Positions 33,411 through 41,688 of a stretch of DNA of 64,000 nucleotides are shown one piece after another (positions within the stretch are counted from its first letter, which is position 1; every line of letters begins with the position of its first letter). A program made the position numbers and the translations under genes. Source of the DNA: Streptomyces tsukubensis (lineage in GTDB: Bacteria; Actinomycetota; Actinomycetes; Streptomycetales; Streptomycetaceae); assembly GCF_009296025.1 (NCBI RefSeq), contig NZ_CP045178.1, forward strand, positions 1,364,001 to 1,428,000. The letters run 5' to 3'. The notes under the pieces are model-generated. The model did not search any database and was not told the DNA's origin. It saw only the letters and a list, made by a program, of their open reading frames with translations.

Positions 33411-34250
33411 TCACGGCCGTGGCTTGTCGGGATCGGGCAGGGACTTCGGCGGCAGCGGGAGGAAACCACTGGTGCGCGCCGTGTACCGCGCCCAACCCGG
33501 CCGCCCTTCCATGTGGCGTTCCAGGAGCCGTTTCCCACTGCCGCCGATGAGCAGCCAGCTCATCACCAGGGGTGAGACGACGGTCGCAGCGGCGGCGGGT
33601 CCGTGGTCGCAGACGATGAGGAAGAGCCCCCACCAGACGCAGAAGTCACCGAAGTAGTTGGGGTGGCGGGTCCAGCTCCACAGGCCCCGGTCCATGATGC
33701 GGCCCTGATGTGCCGGATCGGCCTTGAAACGGGCCAACTGCCGGTCCCCCACCGCTTCGAAAGCCATGCCCACCGCCCACAGAGCGACACCCGCCCAGGC
33801 GAAGGCGGTCGGGGCACCCCGCACGTGGAGCGCGGCCTGTACCGGTAGCGACACCAGCCACACCAGGGCGCCCTGGAGGAGATACACGGTCCGCAGGGCG
33901 TACAGGTTCCTGCTGCCCGCCGCCTTGTCCAGCATCTTCTCGTAGCGGGGGTCCTCCCCCGCGCCCCGGCCGCGCAGCGCGATGTGCACGGCGAGCCGCA
34001 GCCCCCACACGCAGGTCAGAGCGGTGACCAGGAGTTGCCGCACGGTGTCGCCCCCGCCGTCGCCGGCCGTCCGCGAGACCCCGTACGAGACGAGGGCCAC
34101 CGCCACGAAGGCGAGCCCCCACGCGACATCCACGATCCGATGCTTCCCCTTGCGCACCGCGACGGCGAACGTGACGAGCATGACGGCGAGGGAGGCGCAG
34201 GCCGCGTAACCGAGGCCCCGCGCGAACTCTCCCCAGGGGAAGCCGCTCAC
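33411..34250 (-). CDS. DUF1295 membrane protein (steroid 5-alpha-reductase-like fold)
   Basis: 279 residues from GTG at 34250, which overlaps the upstream stop (GTGA). About six membrane spans. The C-terminal motif RGLWSWTRHPNYFGDFCVWW is diagnostic of DUF1295/COG3752, related to NADPH-dependent 5-alpha reductases and isoprenylcysteine methyltransferases. It is the last gene of the lipid operon. A homologue (Rv0446c) sits next to sigK in M. tuberculosis. It probably reduces a double bond in a modified lipid; the reaction is unproven. Confidence 0.9.
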   Translation of the reverse strand: MSGFPWGEFARGLGYAACASLAVMLVTFAVAVRKGKHRIVDVAWGLAFVAVALVSYGVSRTAGDGGGDTVRQLLVTALTCVWGLRLAVHIALRGRGAGEDPRYEKMLDKAAGSRNLYALRTVYLLQGALVWLVSLPVQAALHVRGAPTAFAWAGVALWAVGMAFEAVGDRQLARFKADPAHQGRIMDRGLWSWTRHPNYFGDFCVWWGLFLIVCDHGPAAAATVVSPLVMSWLLIGGSGKRLLERHMEGRPGWARYTARTSGFLPLPPKSLPDPDKPRP

Positions 34251-35602
34251 CGGGCGGCTTCCGTCCGGACGGCAGGCGTCCTGGGCGTCGTGGCGGCGAG
34301 GCCCGCGTTCCCGTCGGCGTCCGGGCGCACGGCGAGGATCTGGTCGACACCCATCCGCCGCTGTTCGAAGGCGAGGGCGCCGCCCACGAGATAGAGCCGC
34401 CACACGCGCGCCGTCTGCTCGCCCACGAGAGCGGCGAACTCCTCCCAGCGCTCCTCCAGCGTGGCCCGCCAGGCGTCCACCGTACGGACGTAGTGCTCGC
34501 GCAGCCCCTGGACGTCACGGACTTCGAGCCCGGCCCCTTCGAGCAGCCCGACCGTCTCGCCCAGCGGACGCATGTGCATGTCGGGGGCGATGTACGACTC
34601 GATGAAGGCGCCGCCGCCGGGTGCGGTCGAGCCCCGTGACATCTGCTGGACGAGTACCCGCCCGCGCGGGCGCACCAGCCGGCGGAGCGAGGCGGCGAAG
34701 GCCGGATACGCCTCGTCGCCGACGTGCTCACCCATTTCCACGGTGGCCACGGCGTCGAAGCCGCCCTCGTCGGGGTCGAGGTCGCGGTAGTCGTGGCAGC
34801 CCACCTCCACCAGCTCGTCGAGGCCCCGCTCTGCGACCTGTTCACGCACGTACGCGGCCTGCTCCGCGGCGAGGGTCACGGCGGTGACGCGCACGCCGTG
34901 GCGCTGCGCCGCGTAGAGCGTGAGGGAGCCCCAGCCGCAGCCGATGTCGAGCAGCCGCGAACCGGGCCCGAGCCCCAGCTTGGCGCAGATCAGCTCCAGC
35001 TTGTCGCGCTGGGCGTCGGCGGAACCGTACGCGTCGTCGCCGCGCGTCCAGTAGCCGCACGAGTACGCCATCGTCTCGTCGAGGAGCAGCGAGTAGAAGG
35101 CGTTGGAGAGGTCGTAGTGATGGCTGATGGCGGCGCGGTCGCGGGCGCGGCTGTGGAGTGCGCCACCGAGTCTGGCGCGGGCGGCGGGGACCGGCGGGCG
35201 CGGGCCCGCGGCGCCGAGCCGCAGGGCGGTGCCTGCCGCACGGGCCCGGTCCCGCGCCGACAGCCTGGGCGGACGGGCACCGCGGTCGCGGGCGGCGCCC
35301 CACATCACGCGGAGCGCCTCGCCCAGCTCGCCCTCGACGTCGAGGTCACCAGTGATGTAGGCCTCTGCCAGGCCGAGTTCACCGGGTTGCCAGAGCAGTC
35401 TGCGCAGCGCCCTCCGGGAGCGTACGACCACGACGGGAGCGTGGGACGGTCCGCTCTCGCTCCCGTCCCAGGCGCGGATACGCAGCGGAGGCGGAGCGCC
35501 GAGCGCGTCCTCGACAAGGGCGGCGAGCCGCTGTGCGGCGCCGGGGCCCGCCGGGGAGCCCGCAGCGGTCGCGGTCACGGCGCGGCCTCGGGTGAAGGTC
35601 AT
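34247..35602 (-). CDS. Cyclopropane-fatty-acid-synthase-type methyltransferase (second)
   Basis: 451 residues. The SAM-binding motif is LLDIGCGWGSLTLYAAQRHG; the preceding ISHHYDLSNAFYSLLLDETM and AYSCGYW are conserved in CFA/mycolic-acid methyltransferases, as is VATVEMGEHVG. The N-terminal ~150 residues form a lipid-binding extension. It transfers a methyl(ene) group to double bonds of phospholipid acyl chains at the membrane face. ATG overlaps the preceding stop by 4 nt (ATGA). It is diverged from the paralogue just upstream, so the two may act on different positions or in sequence. Confidence 0.92.
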   Translation of the reverse strand: MTFTRGRAVTATAAGSPAGPGAAQRLAALVEDALGAPPPLRIRAWDGSESGPSHAPVVVVRSRRALRRLLWQPGELGLAEAYITGDLDVEGELGEALRVMWGAARDRGARPPRLSARDRARAAGTALRLGAAGPRPPVPAARARLGGALHSRARDRAAISHHYDLSNAFYSLLLDETMAYSCGYWTRGDDAYGSADAQRDKLELICAKLGLGPGSRLLDIGCGWGSLTLYAAQRHGVRVTAVTLAAEQAAYVREQVAERGLDELVEVGCHDYRDLDPDEGGFDAVATVEMGEHVGDEAYPAFAASLRRLVRPRGRVLVQQMSRGSTAPGGGAFIESYIAPDMHMRPLGETVGLLEGAGLEVRDVQGLREHYVRTVDAWRATLEERWEEFAALVGEQTARVWRLYLVGGALAFEQRRMGVDQILAVRPDADGNAGLAATTPRTPAVRTEAAR

Positions 35603-36882
35603 CGGGGTGCGTCCTCCTTGGTGAGCAGGATCTGCTGGACATCGAGGTATCCGGAGCGGAAACCGGCCTCTGAGTAGGCGAGGTAGAAGGTCCACATGCG
35701 GCGGAAGGTCTCGTCGAAGCCGAGCGCCTCGACCTCGTCGGCGCGTTCGGTGAACCGCTCGCGCCAGAGCCGCAGGGTCTCCGCGTAGTGGGGGCCGAAG
35801 CCGTCCCTGCGGGCGACCCTGAGACCGGTGTGGGCGCGGGTGGTCTCCTCGATCGCCTCGACGGACGGCAGCAGCCCGCCGGGGAAGATGTACTTGTGGA
35901 TCCACGTGTAGGTGGCCCTGCTCGCCAGCATCCGTGCGTGCGGCATGGTGATCGCCTGGAGCACGGCCCGGCCGCCGGGGGCCAGCCTCGCTTCGAGGGT
36001 GGCGAAGTAGACGGGCCAGAACTCCTCGCCGACCGCCTCGATCATCTCCACGCTCAGCACCGCGTCGTAGACACCCTCGGCCCGCCGGTAGTCGAGGAGT
36101 TCCACGTTCACCCGCTCCGCGTGTCCCGCCGCGCGGATGCGTTCCAGGGCGAGGTCGCGTTGTTCCGCCGAGAGGGTCAGCGAGGTGACGCGGGCGCCGC
36201 GCTCCGCGGCCCGCAGGGCGAGTTCGCCCCATCCGGTGCCGATCTCAAGGACCGTGCTGCCCTCGGTGACCTTCGCGAGGTCGAGCAGCCGGTCGATCTT
36301 GCGGTGCTGGGCCGCGGCGAGCTGCGGCCACGCGGCGGGGAACCCCCTGAAGAGCGCGGCGGAGTAGGTGAGGGTGTCGTCGAGGAAGAGCCGGAACAGG
36401 TCGTTGGAGAGGTCGTAGTGGCGGCTGATGTTGGAGCGCGCCCCCTCCGGTGTACCGCGCTGCGCCGACGGCCGGTGCGGCGCCCACAGTCCCCGCAGCC
36501 GCTGGAGCGGCCGCGGGACCAGCCCGGCCACGTGGCCCGCGAGGACGGTGAGGACCGCGACAGGATCGGGGGCGTCCCACTCCCCCGCCAGGTAGGACTC
36601 GCCGAAGCCGATCAGTCCCGCCGCGCCGATCCGCCCGTGGAACGCCTCGGGGTCACGCAGTTCCAGCAAGGGCCCGCCGAGACCGAGTTGGCGCCCACCG
36701 GGCAGCACTACGCGCAGCGGGAGCCGTTCGAGGGCGCGGCGCACCACGGCCGCCGTGAGAGCGGTCCTCACCCGTGAGACTCGGGGCGCGCGCACCACGT
36801 CGGGCCAGCGCACGGGGTCGACGGGGCGCTGCTCGGCCTTCGCGGCCGTCCCGCGAGGTCCAGGGCTCACAGACGTACTCAA
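35599..36882 (-). CDS. Cyclopropane-fatty-acid-synthase-type methyltransferase (first)
   Basis: 427 residues from TTG at 36882, chosen because GGAGGGG lies 8 nt upstream and TTGA overlaps the DUF1365 stop like the other junctions of the operon. Motifs: NISRHYDLSNDLFRLFLDDT, LEIGTGWGELALRAAERG, SVEMIEAVGEEFWPVYF, YTWIHKYIFPGG. The last is shared with UfaA1/Rv0447c of the mycobacterial sigK locus. Acts on unsaturated phospholipid acyl chains with S-adenosylmethionine. A GTG at 36870 is an alternative start without ribosome-binding site. Confidence 0.92.
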   Translation of the reverse strand: MSTSVSPGPRGTAAKAEQRPVDPVRWPDVVRAPRVSRVRTALTAAVVRRALERLPLRVVLPGGRQLGLGGPLLELRDPEAFHGRIGAAGLIGFGESYLAGEWDAPDPVAVLTVLAGHVAGLVPRPLQRLRGLWAPHRPSAQRGTPEGARSNISRHYDLSNDLFRLFLDDTLTYSAALFRGFPAAWPQLAAAQHRKIDRLLDLAKVTEGSTVLEIGTGWGELALRAAERGARVTSLTLSAEQRDLALERIRAAGHAERVNVELLDYRRAEGVYDAVLSVEMIEAVGEEFWPVYFATLEARLAPGGRAVLQAITMPHARMLASRATYTWIHKYIFPGGLLPSVEAIEETTRAHTGLRVARRDGFGPHYAETLRLWRERFTERADEVEALGFDETFRRMWTFYLAYSEAGFRSGYLDVQQILLTKEDAPR

Positions 36883-38201
36883 TGCTCCATCCCCTCCTGG
36901 GGTCGGTGTCGTGGACGTGGTTGTACGGGCAGTCCGCGCAGGAACAGCCGCACGCCGTGGATCCTGATGGCGAGGGAGACCGCCACGGTCGACCACGGGT
37001 GACGGGCGGCCTCGCGCAGCAGGGACCGCGCGGTGCCCGCCCTGCGCGTGCCGTGCACGGTCGCGATGAAGGGCGGTACGCCGTCCCGTTCGAGACGGAC
37101 CGCGAGGTCGAGCCGGTCCTCCGGTTCGGGCAGCCGCATGCGGTAGCCGCCGTCGACGGGGAAGAACGGCGAGACGTAGAACTCCTTGGCGGTACGGGCC
37201 ACCCCGGCCTCGTCGGGCCGCAACAGGTAGCAGTGGCGCTCGCCATAGGTGTTGTGGACCTCGGCGACGACGCAGCGCGGCTCGCCCTCGGGGCCGTGGC
37301 ACCAGTAGACGGTGAGCGGGTTGAAGACGTGTCCGAGGACCCTGGCGTGCGCGAGCATCACCACCCGGCCGCCTTGGAGGTCGACGCCGTGCGCGGTGAG
37401 GAACCCTTCGAGGCCGGCCCGGATCGTCGGCGCCGTCCCGGCGAAGTGGTCCCTGGCGTCGAACCCGGCGAGGACACGCAGGGGGCGGGGGAGCCGGGGC
37501 GGCCTGTCGGGGTCGAGCAGCCACATGTAGGTGCGGTGGCGCAGGGTGTAGCGGGTGGGGGCGGTGCGGGCGTGCCGGATGGTGCAGGGGTAGAGCGCCG
37601 GAAGGTCGGGGCGACCGGCCGCGTCGGAGCCTTCGGCCGTCTCAGGGTCACAGGCCGCGTCGGAGCCCTCGGCCGTCTCAGGGTCACAAGCCGCGTCGGA
37701 GCCCTCGGCCGTCTCAGGGTCAGTGGGAGTCTCGGCACCACGGGCCGCATCGGCACCACGGGCCGCATCGGCACCACCGGCCGCATGGGTACCACCGGCC
37801 GCCTCGGGACCACCGGGCACATGGGCGTCACCGGCCGCCTCGGGACCACCGGGCACATGGGAACCACCGGCCGCCTCGGGACCACCGGGCACATGGGCAC
37901 CACCGGCCGCCTCGGGACCACCGGGCACATGGGAACCACCGGCCGCCTCGGGACCACCGGCCGCCTCGGGACCAGCAGCCACCTCAGTACCGCCGGCCTG
38001 GTCGGCGCCACCGGCCGCATCGGCACCACAGGACGGCCCATGCCGATCACCCACGTCACGGCGATCAGCCGCATCGAGGCGATCAGCCACGTCGCGGCGA
38101 TCAGCCGCATCGAGGTGACCGGTCGCGTCGAGGTGACCGGTCGCGTCGACGGGGCTGGCCTCGGACTCCGGGGACGCGGCCCGTCCGTGGCCGCCGCTCA
38201 C
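36879..38201 (-). CDS. DUF1365 protein with long repeat-rich N-terminal extension
   Basis: 440 residues from GTG at 38201 (GTGA overlap with the upstream stop). The DUF1365 core occupies about 200-440: LYPCTIRHARTAPTRYTLRH, HVFNPLTVYWCHGPEGEP, AEVHNTYGERHCYLLRP, KEFYVSPFFPVDGGYRM. The first ~198 residues are low-complexity: Arg/Asp repeats (RLDAADRRDV), four to five 12-residue units of GGPEAAGGxHVP, and three of DPETAEGSDAAC. Usual family members are about 220-270 residues and lack this. The function is unknown, but genetic linkage to CFA-type enzymes and FAD oxidoreductase is widespread. Either a natively disordered leader or a downstream start nearer the core is possible. Confidence 0.85.
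   Translation of the reverse strand: MSGGHGRAASPESEASPVDATGHLDATGHLDAADRRDVADRLDAADRRDVGDRHGPSCGADAAGGADQAGGTEVAAGPEAAGGPEAAGGSHVPGGPEAAGGAHVPGGPEAAGGSHVPGGPEAAGDAHVPGGPEAAGGTHAAGGADAARGADAARGAETPTDPETAEGSDAACDPETAEGSDAACDPETAEGSDAAGRPDLPALYPCTIRHARTAPTRYTLRHRTYMWLLDPDRPPRLPRPLRVLAGFDARDHFAGTAPTIRAGLEGFLTAHGVDLQGGRVVMLAHARVLGHVFNPLTVYWCHGPEGEPRCVVAEVHNTYGERHCYLLRPDEAGVARTAKEFYVSPFFPVDGGYRMRLPEPEDRLDLAVRLERDGVPPFIATVHGTRRAGTARSLLREAARHPWSTVAVSLAIRIHGVRLFLRGLPVQPRPRHRPQEGMEH
37626..37976. repeat. Two 36-bp tandem arrays inside the DUF1365 gene
   Basis: Array 1 has three units (37626-37661, 37662-37697, 37698-about 37722) encoding DPETAEGSDAAC. Array 2 has four units from 37797 to 37940, plus truncated units to 37976, encoding GGPEAAGGxHVP. 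All are in frame with DUF1365. A related degenerate array lies at about 38040-38150. Confidence 0.92.
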
Positions 38202-39466
38202 CAGTCCACCCCCAGGGCCTTGGCCGCGGCCACCCCCGAGCGGCAGCCGTCCTCGTGGAATCCCCAGCCGTGGTAGGCACCGGCGAAGGCGGTGACGGGC
38301 CCGCTCAGGGCGGGCAGGCGACGCTGGGCCGCGACCGACTCCGGTGTGTGGACGGGGTGTTCGTACACCATGCGGGCGAGGACCCGGCCGTCGGCCACCC
38401 GGTCGGCGCCGTTCAGGGTCACCACGAAGGTCTCGGGCGCGTCGAGTCGCTGGAGCCTGTTCATGTCGTAGCTCACGAGCACCCGTTCCGCGCCCGCGTC
38501 GCAGGACGGCATCAGGTAGTTCCAGGAGGCGCGGGCCCCCTTGGGCCGGGGCAGCGGCGCGGTGTCGGTGTGCAGCAAGGTCGGGTTGCGCGAGTATCGG
38601 AAGGCGCCAAGTGTGCGCCGCTCCTCCTCGGTGGGGTCGGCGAGCAGCCGCAGTGCCTGGTCCGGATGGACGGCGATGACGACCGCGTCGTAACTCCTGG
38701 TGTCGCCGTCCTCCGTGGTGACCTCGGCGCCCCGTCCCGTGCGCCGCACGGCGCGTACCGGGGTCGCCTCCCGTACCTCCGTGACCTCTTTGGCGACCCG
38801 GTCGACGTACTCCCGCGAACCGCCCGTGACCGTACGCCACACGGGAGAGCCGGTGACCGAGAGGAGCCCGTGGTGGTCGAGGAACCGGAAGAGGTAGCGG
38901 GCCGGGTACCGCAGCGCGGTCACCGCGTCGCACGACCAGACCGCGGAGACCACCGGTGTCATGAAGTGGGCGACGAAGTAGCGGGAGAAACCGCCGCGGG
39001 CGAGGAAGGCGCTCAGTGTGAGCGCGTCACCGCCCCCGTCGTCGAGCAGGGCACGCGCGGCCCGGTGAAAACGCGGGACCTCGGTGAGCATCCGCAGATA
39101 GCGGCGGTTGAAGGCGTTGCGCGGCTGGGCGAAGAGCCCGGCCAGTCCCCGGGCGCCCGCGTAGACGAGGCCGCAGCCCTCACACCGGACGGACATGCTC
39201 ATCTCCGACTCCTGAGTGGCCACCCCGAGTTCGTCGAAGAGGCGCAGCAGGTTCGGATAGGTACGTCGGTTGTGGACGATGAAACCGGAGTCGACCCGGT
39301 GGGTGCGGCCGTCGGCGGACGGTATCTCGTGGGTGTGGGCGTGCCCGCCGAGCCGTCCGTCGGCCTCGTGGAGCGTGACGTCATGAGCCCGCCCGAGGAT
39401 GTGGGCGGCCGTCAGCCCCGCGACTCCGCTGCCGATCACGGCCGTACGGCGGCGCTGTGCTGGCAT
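38198..39466 (-). CDS. FAD-dependent oxidoreductase (COG2907, amine-oxidase-like)
   Basis: 422 residues. N-terminal FAD motif VIGSGVAGLTAAHILG (10-25) and HEADGRLGGHAHTHE, then VDSGFIVHNRRTYPNL; C-terminal AFAGAYHGWGFHEDGC closes the FAD site. AAGGAGG lies upstream of the ATG. It is the first gene of the SigK-controlled lipid operon and the counterpart of Rv0449c. COG2907 proteins co-occur with CFA-type methylases and have been linked in proteobacteria to desaturation of methylated acyl chains on the way to furan fatty acids; applying that here is inference. Confidence 0.9.
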   Translation of the reverse strand: MPAQRRRTAVIGSGVAGLTAAHILGRAHDVTLHEADGRLGGHAHTHEIPSADGRTHRVDSGFIVHNRRTYPNLLRLFDELGVATQESEMSMSVRCEGCGLVYAGARGLAGLFAQPRNAFNRRYLRMLTEVPRFHRAARALLDDGGGDALTLSAFLARGGFSRYFVAHFMTPVVSAVWSCDAVTALRYPARYLFRFLDHHGLLSVTGSPVWRTVTGGSREYVDRVAKEVTEVREATPVRAVRRTGRGAEVTTEDGDTRSYDAVVIAVHPDQALRLLADPTEEERRTLGAFRYSRNPTLLHTDTAPLPRPKGARASWNYLMPSCDAGAERVLVSYDMNRLQRLDAPETFVVTLNGADRVADGRVLARMVYEHPVHTPESVAAQRRLPALSGPVTAFAGAYHGWGFHEDGCRSGVAAAKALGVDW

Positions 39467-39510
39467 CCCTGACCCTCCTTCACCGGCCCCGGTCGGAGCC
39501 GTCAGGTGTC

Positions 39511-39537
39511 CTTCGGAGCGGCGTGCGGCGCGGATGG
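39511..39537 (-). promoter_or_regulatory. SigK-type promoter of the lipid operon
   Basis: Reverse strand CCATCC (39537-39532), 15 nt, CCGAAG (39516-39511), about 40 nt before the FAD oxidoreductase ATG. It differs from the fasciclin promoter by one base in the -10. Confidence 0.75.
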
Positions 39538-39583
39538 GTCAGACAGTGATCTTTCCTCGAACGGGTGAATACCGATCTCGGAC

Positions 39584-39610
39584 CCATCCGGAAGGCCCGC
39601 TGCCCCGAAT
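39584..39610 (+). promoter_or_regulatory. SigK-type promoter of the fasciclin gene
   Basis: CCATCC (39584-39589), 15 nt, CCGAAT (39605-39610), back to back with the lipid-operon promoter. Both hexamers equal the mycobacterial SigK consensus as I remember it (CCATCC, CCGAAT). Leader to the ATG is about 115 nt. Confidence 0.8.
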
Positions 39611-39733
39611 CACCCGTGCGAGCCGAGCCGAGGGCCCGCCGGGGTCTCGTACTCGGGGCTCGCGCTGACGCGATCACTTGGCTTCCCGCTCACGACACGT
39701 ACACATACGTCCACCACTCAAGGAGCACGACAG

Positions 39734-40390
39734 ATGAACACCACCCCGCGCCTCCGTATCCGCCGCGCCACGCTGGCGGTCACCGCCGCCGCGCTGCTGC
39801 CCCTCTCACTCGCCGCGTGCTCCAGCGACAGTGACAACTCGGCGTCCGACTCGTCCTCGTCGGCCGCGAAGAAGCCGTCGCCGGAGAAGAGCTCCGATTC
39901 CTCCATGACGATGGACAAGCCGTTCGGGTCGGCCTGTTCGACCGTCCCGAAGAGCGGCGCCGGCAGCTTCAACGGCATGGCGAAGGACCCGGTCGCGACG
40001 GCCGCGTCGAACAACCCCGACCTTTCGACGCTGGTCACCGCCGTCAAGAAGGCCGGCCTTGTCGACACGCTGAACAGCGCCAAGAACATCACCGTGTTCG
40101 CGCCGACCAACGAGGCGTTCGCCAAGATCCCCAAGGCCGACCTGGACAACGTCCTCAGCGACAAGGCCCAGCTCACGAAGATCCTCACCTACCACGTGGT
40201 GGGCGAGAAGGTGATGCCGAAGCAGCTCGCGAAGGGATCGTTCGACACGCTGGAGAAGAGCAAGCTGACCACGTCGGGCTCGGGCACCTCGTACAAGGTC
40301 AACGACAGCGCGAAGATCGTCTGCGGCAACGTGCCGACCGCCAACGCCACGGTTCACATCATCGACACCGTCCTGATGCCGAAGAGCTGA
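39734..40390 (+). CDS. Fasciclin-domain lipoprotein (MPT83-like)
   Basis: 218 residues. Lipoprotein signal with lipobox LAAC (Cys29), a Ser/Asp/Lys-rich linker (30-60), then one FAS1 domain (about 75-216): NPDLSTLVTAVKKAGLVDTL, ITVFAPTNEAFAKIP, LTKILTYHVVGEKV, IHIIDTVLMP-type ending. It is anchored on the outer face of the membrane. MPT70/MPT83 are the main SigK targets in mycobacteria; here the gene is divergent from the lipid operon under its own SigK-type promoter. A direct-repeat patch and a strong terminator follow. Confidence 0.93.
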   Translation: MNTTPRLRIRRATLAVTAAALLPLSLAACSSDSDNSASDSSSSAAKKPSPEKSSDSSMTMDKPFGSACSTVPKSGAGSFNGMAKDPVATAASNNPDLSTLVTAVKKAGLVDTLNSAKNITVFAPTNEAFAKIPKADLDNVLSDKAQLTKILTYHVVGEKVMPKQLAKGSFDTLEKSKLTTSGSGTSYKVNDSAKIVCGNVPTANATVHIIDTVLMPKS

Positions 40391-40399
40391 CACCGGCCC

Positions 40400-40471
40400 G
40401 GCACCCAAGAGCCGACAGGCGTCCAGGAGCCGCCGGGCACCCGGGAGCCGACAGGCGTCCAGGAGCCGACA
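40400..40471. repeat. 36-bp direct duplication behind the fasciclin gene
   Basis: Two near-identical units (40400-40435 and 40436-40471) sharing GAGCCGACAGGCGTCCAGGA, placed between the stop codon and the terminator hairpin. Confidence 0.85.
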
Positions 40472-40499
40472 CGGGCGGGCGGCCTCGCCCGCCCGTGTC
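40468..40499 (+). terminator. Terminator of the fasciclin gene
   Basis: Perfect 14-bp inverted repeat GACACGGGCGGGCG / CGCCCGCCCGTGTC with a 4-nt loop, about 80 nt past the stop. Confidence 0.85.
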
Positions 40500-40560
40500 A
40501 GGACCGTCCTGAAAGACGGTGCCGCGTCCACGGACTACGCCCCGTACCCTGGACACTCCC

Positions 40561-41577
40561 ATGAGACGCAGACGCACCCTCCCGATCTCCCCGCTCGCCC
40601 AGCGCCGGGGGATCGACGCCACCCGGATCAGGCTGCCGGCCGACGGCGCGTGGCGGACGGTGCGGGACCATCTGGTGGACCGGCTGCCCGTGGATCCCGC
40701 ACTGGTCGACACGATGCTGACGGCGGGCGACTTCGTACGGTCCGACGGCGCCGCGGTGCGCCCCGACACCCCTTACGCGGCGGGCATGGACGTGTGGTTC
40801 CACCGTGATCCGCCGCCCGAGGTGGTGGTGCCCTTCGCGGTGGAGGTGGTGTACCGCGACGCGCACATCGTCGTCGCCGACACACCGCACTTCCTCGCCA
40901 CCACGCCTCGCGGCAGCCATGTGACCGAGACGGCTCTGGCGCGGCTGCGTACGGAGCTGGGGCTGCCCGCGCTGAGCCCCGCGCACCGGCTGGACCGGAT
41001 GACGGCGGGGCTGGTGCTGTTCACGGTCCGCCCCGCCGAGCGCGGCGCCTACCAGACGCTGTTCAGCCGCAGGCTCGTCACCAAGGAGTACGAGGCGGTG
41101 GCGGCCCACGACCCCGGCCTGGTGCTGCCGAGGACCGTGCGCAGCAGGATCGAGAAGTTCCGCGGCCTCCTCGCCGCACAGGAGGTCCCCGGCCCGCCGA
41201 ACGCGGAGACCCGTGTCGAGCTGGCCGACCACCGCCCGGCTGCGGGCGGCGCCCCCGCGCTCGGGTTCTACCGGCTGACGCCGGTGACGGGCAGGACCCA
41301 CCAGCTGCGTGTCCACATGAACGCGCTGGGGGTGCCGCTGCTCGGCGACCCGGTCTACCCGGAGATCCACGACCGGGACCAGGACGACTTCAGCCGCCCC
41401 CTGCAACTCCTCGCGCGCTCACTGGAGTTCACCGATCCGCTCACGGGCAGGGAGCACCGTTTCGTCAGCGGGCGCAGGCTGGCGGCCTGGGACTCCTTCG
41501 ACCGCTGGGCCCTCGGCCGGGAGGAGGCCCCCAGCGGTCCTGGGGCCGTGGCCCCCGGCCCCGTCACGCTGGTGTGA
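40561..41577 (+). CDS. RluA-family pseudouridine synthase
   Basis: 338 residues. The catalytic motif AHRLDRMTAGLVLF carries Asp145; later GRTHQLRVHMNALGVPLLGD is the RluA C-terminal signature. It isomerises uridine in 23S rRNA or tRNA. No S4 domain; a short N-terminal region (1-90) of the YjbO/RluA-like type precedes. TACCCT 10 nt before the ATG and the lack of a ribosome-binding site suggest a leaderless or nearly leaderless message. Convergent with rarE. Confidence 0.92.
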   Translation: MRRRRTLPISPLAQRRGIDATRIRLPADGAWRTVRDHLVDRLPVDPALVDTMLTAGDFVRSDGAAVRPDTPYAAGMDVWFHRDPPPEVVVPFAVEVVYRDAHIVVADTPHFLATTPRGSHVTETALARLRTELGLPALSPAHRLDRMTAGLVLFTVRPAERGAYQTLFSRRLVTKEYEAVAAHDPGLVLPRTVRSRIEKFRGLLAAQEVPGPPNAETRVELADHRPAAGGAPALGFYRLTPVTGRTHQLRVHMNALGVPLLGDPVYPEIHDRDQDDFSRPLQLLARSLEFTDPLTGREHRFVSGRRLAAWDSFDRWALGREEAPSGPGAVAPGPVTLV

Positions 41578-41688
41578 ACACACAGGTGAACGCCCGGCGC
41601 ACCCCGGAACGGGCCGGACGCCGACGCCCCTGGAACAGGCCAGGCCGTCCCCGCGTCCAGCCGGCTCACCCGTTCCTTCCCGCTCCGC

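Noticed and set aside
37626..37976. Possible CRISPR array (36-bp period)
   Set aside because: Units are contiguous with no unique spacers, are in frame with a gene, and no cas genes are present.
36774..38276. Forward open frame with GTTGRLGTTGHMG repeats, resembling a structural repeat protein
   Set aside because: It is the antisense reading of the 36-bp arrays in the DUF1365 gene; the reverse frame has start-stop coupling and a conserved domain.
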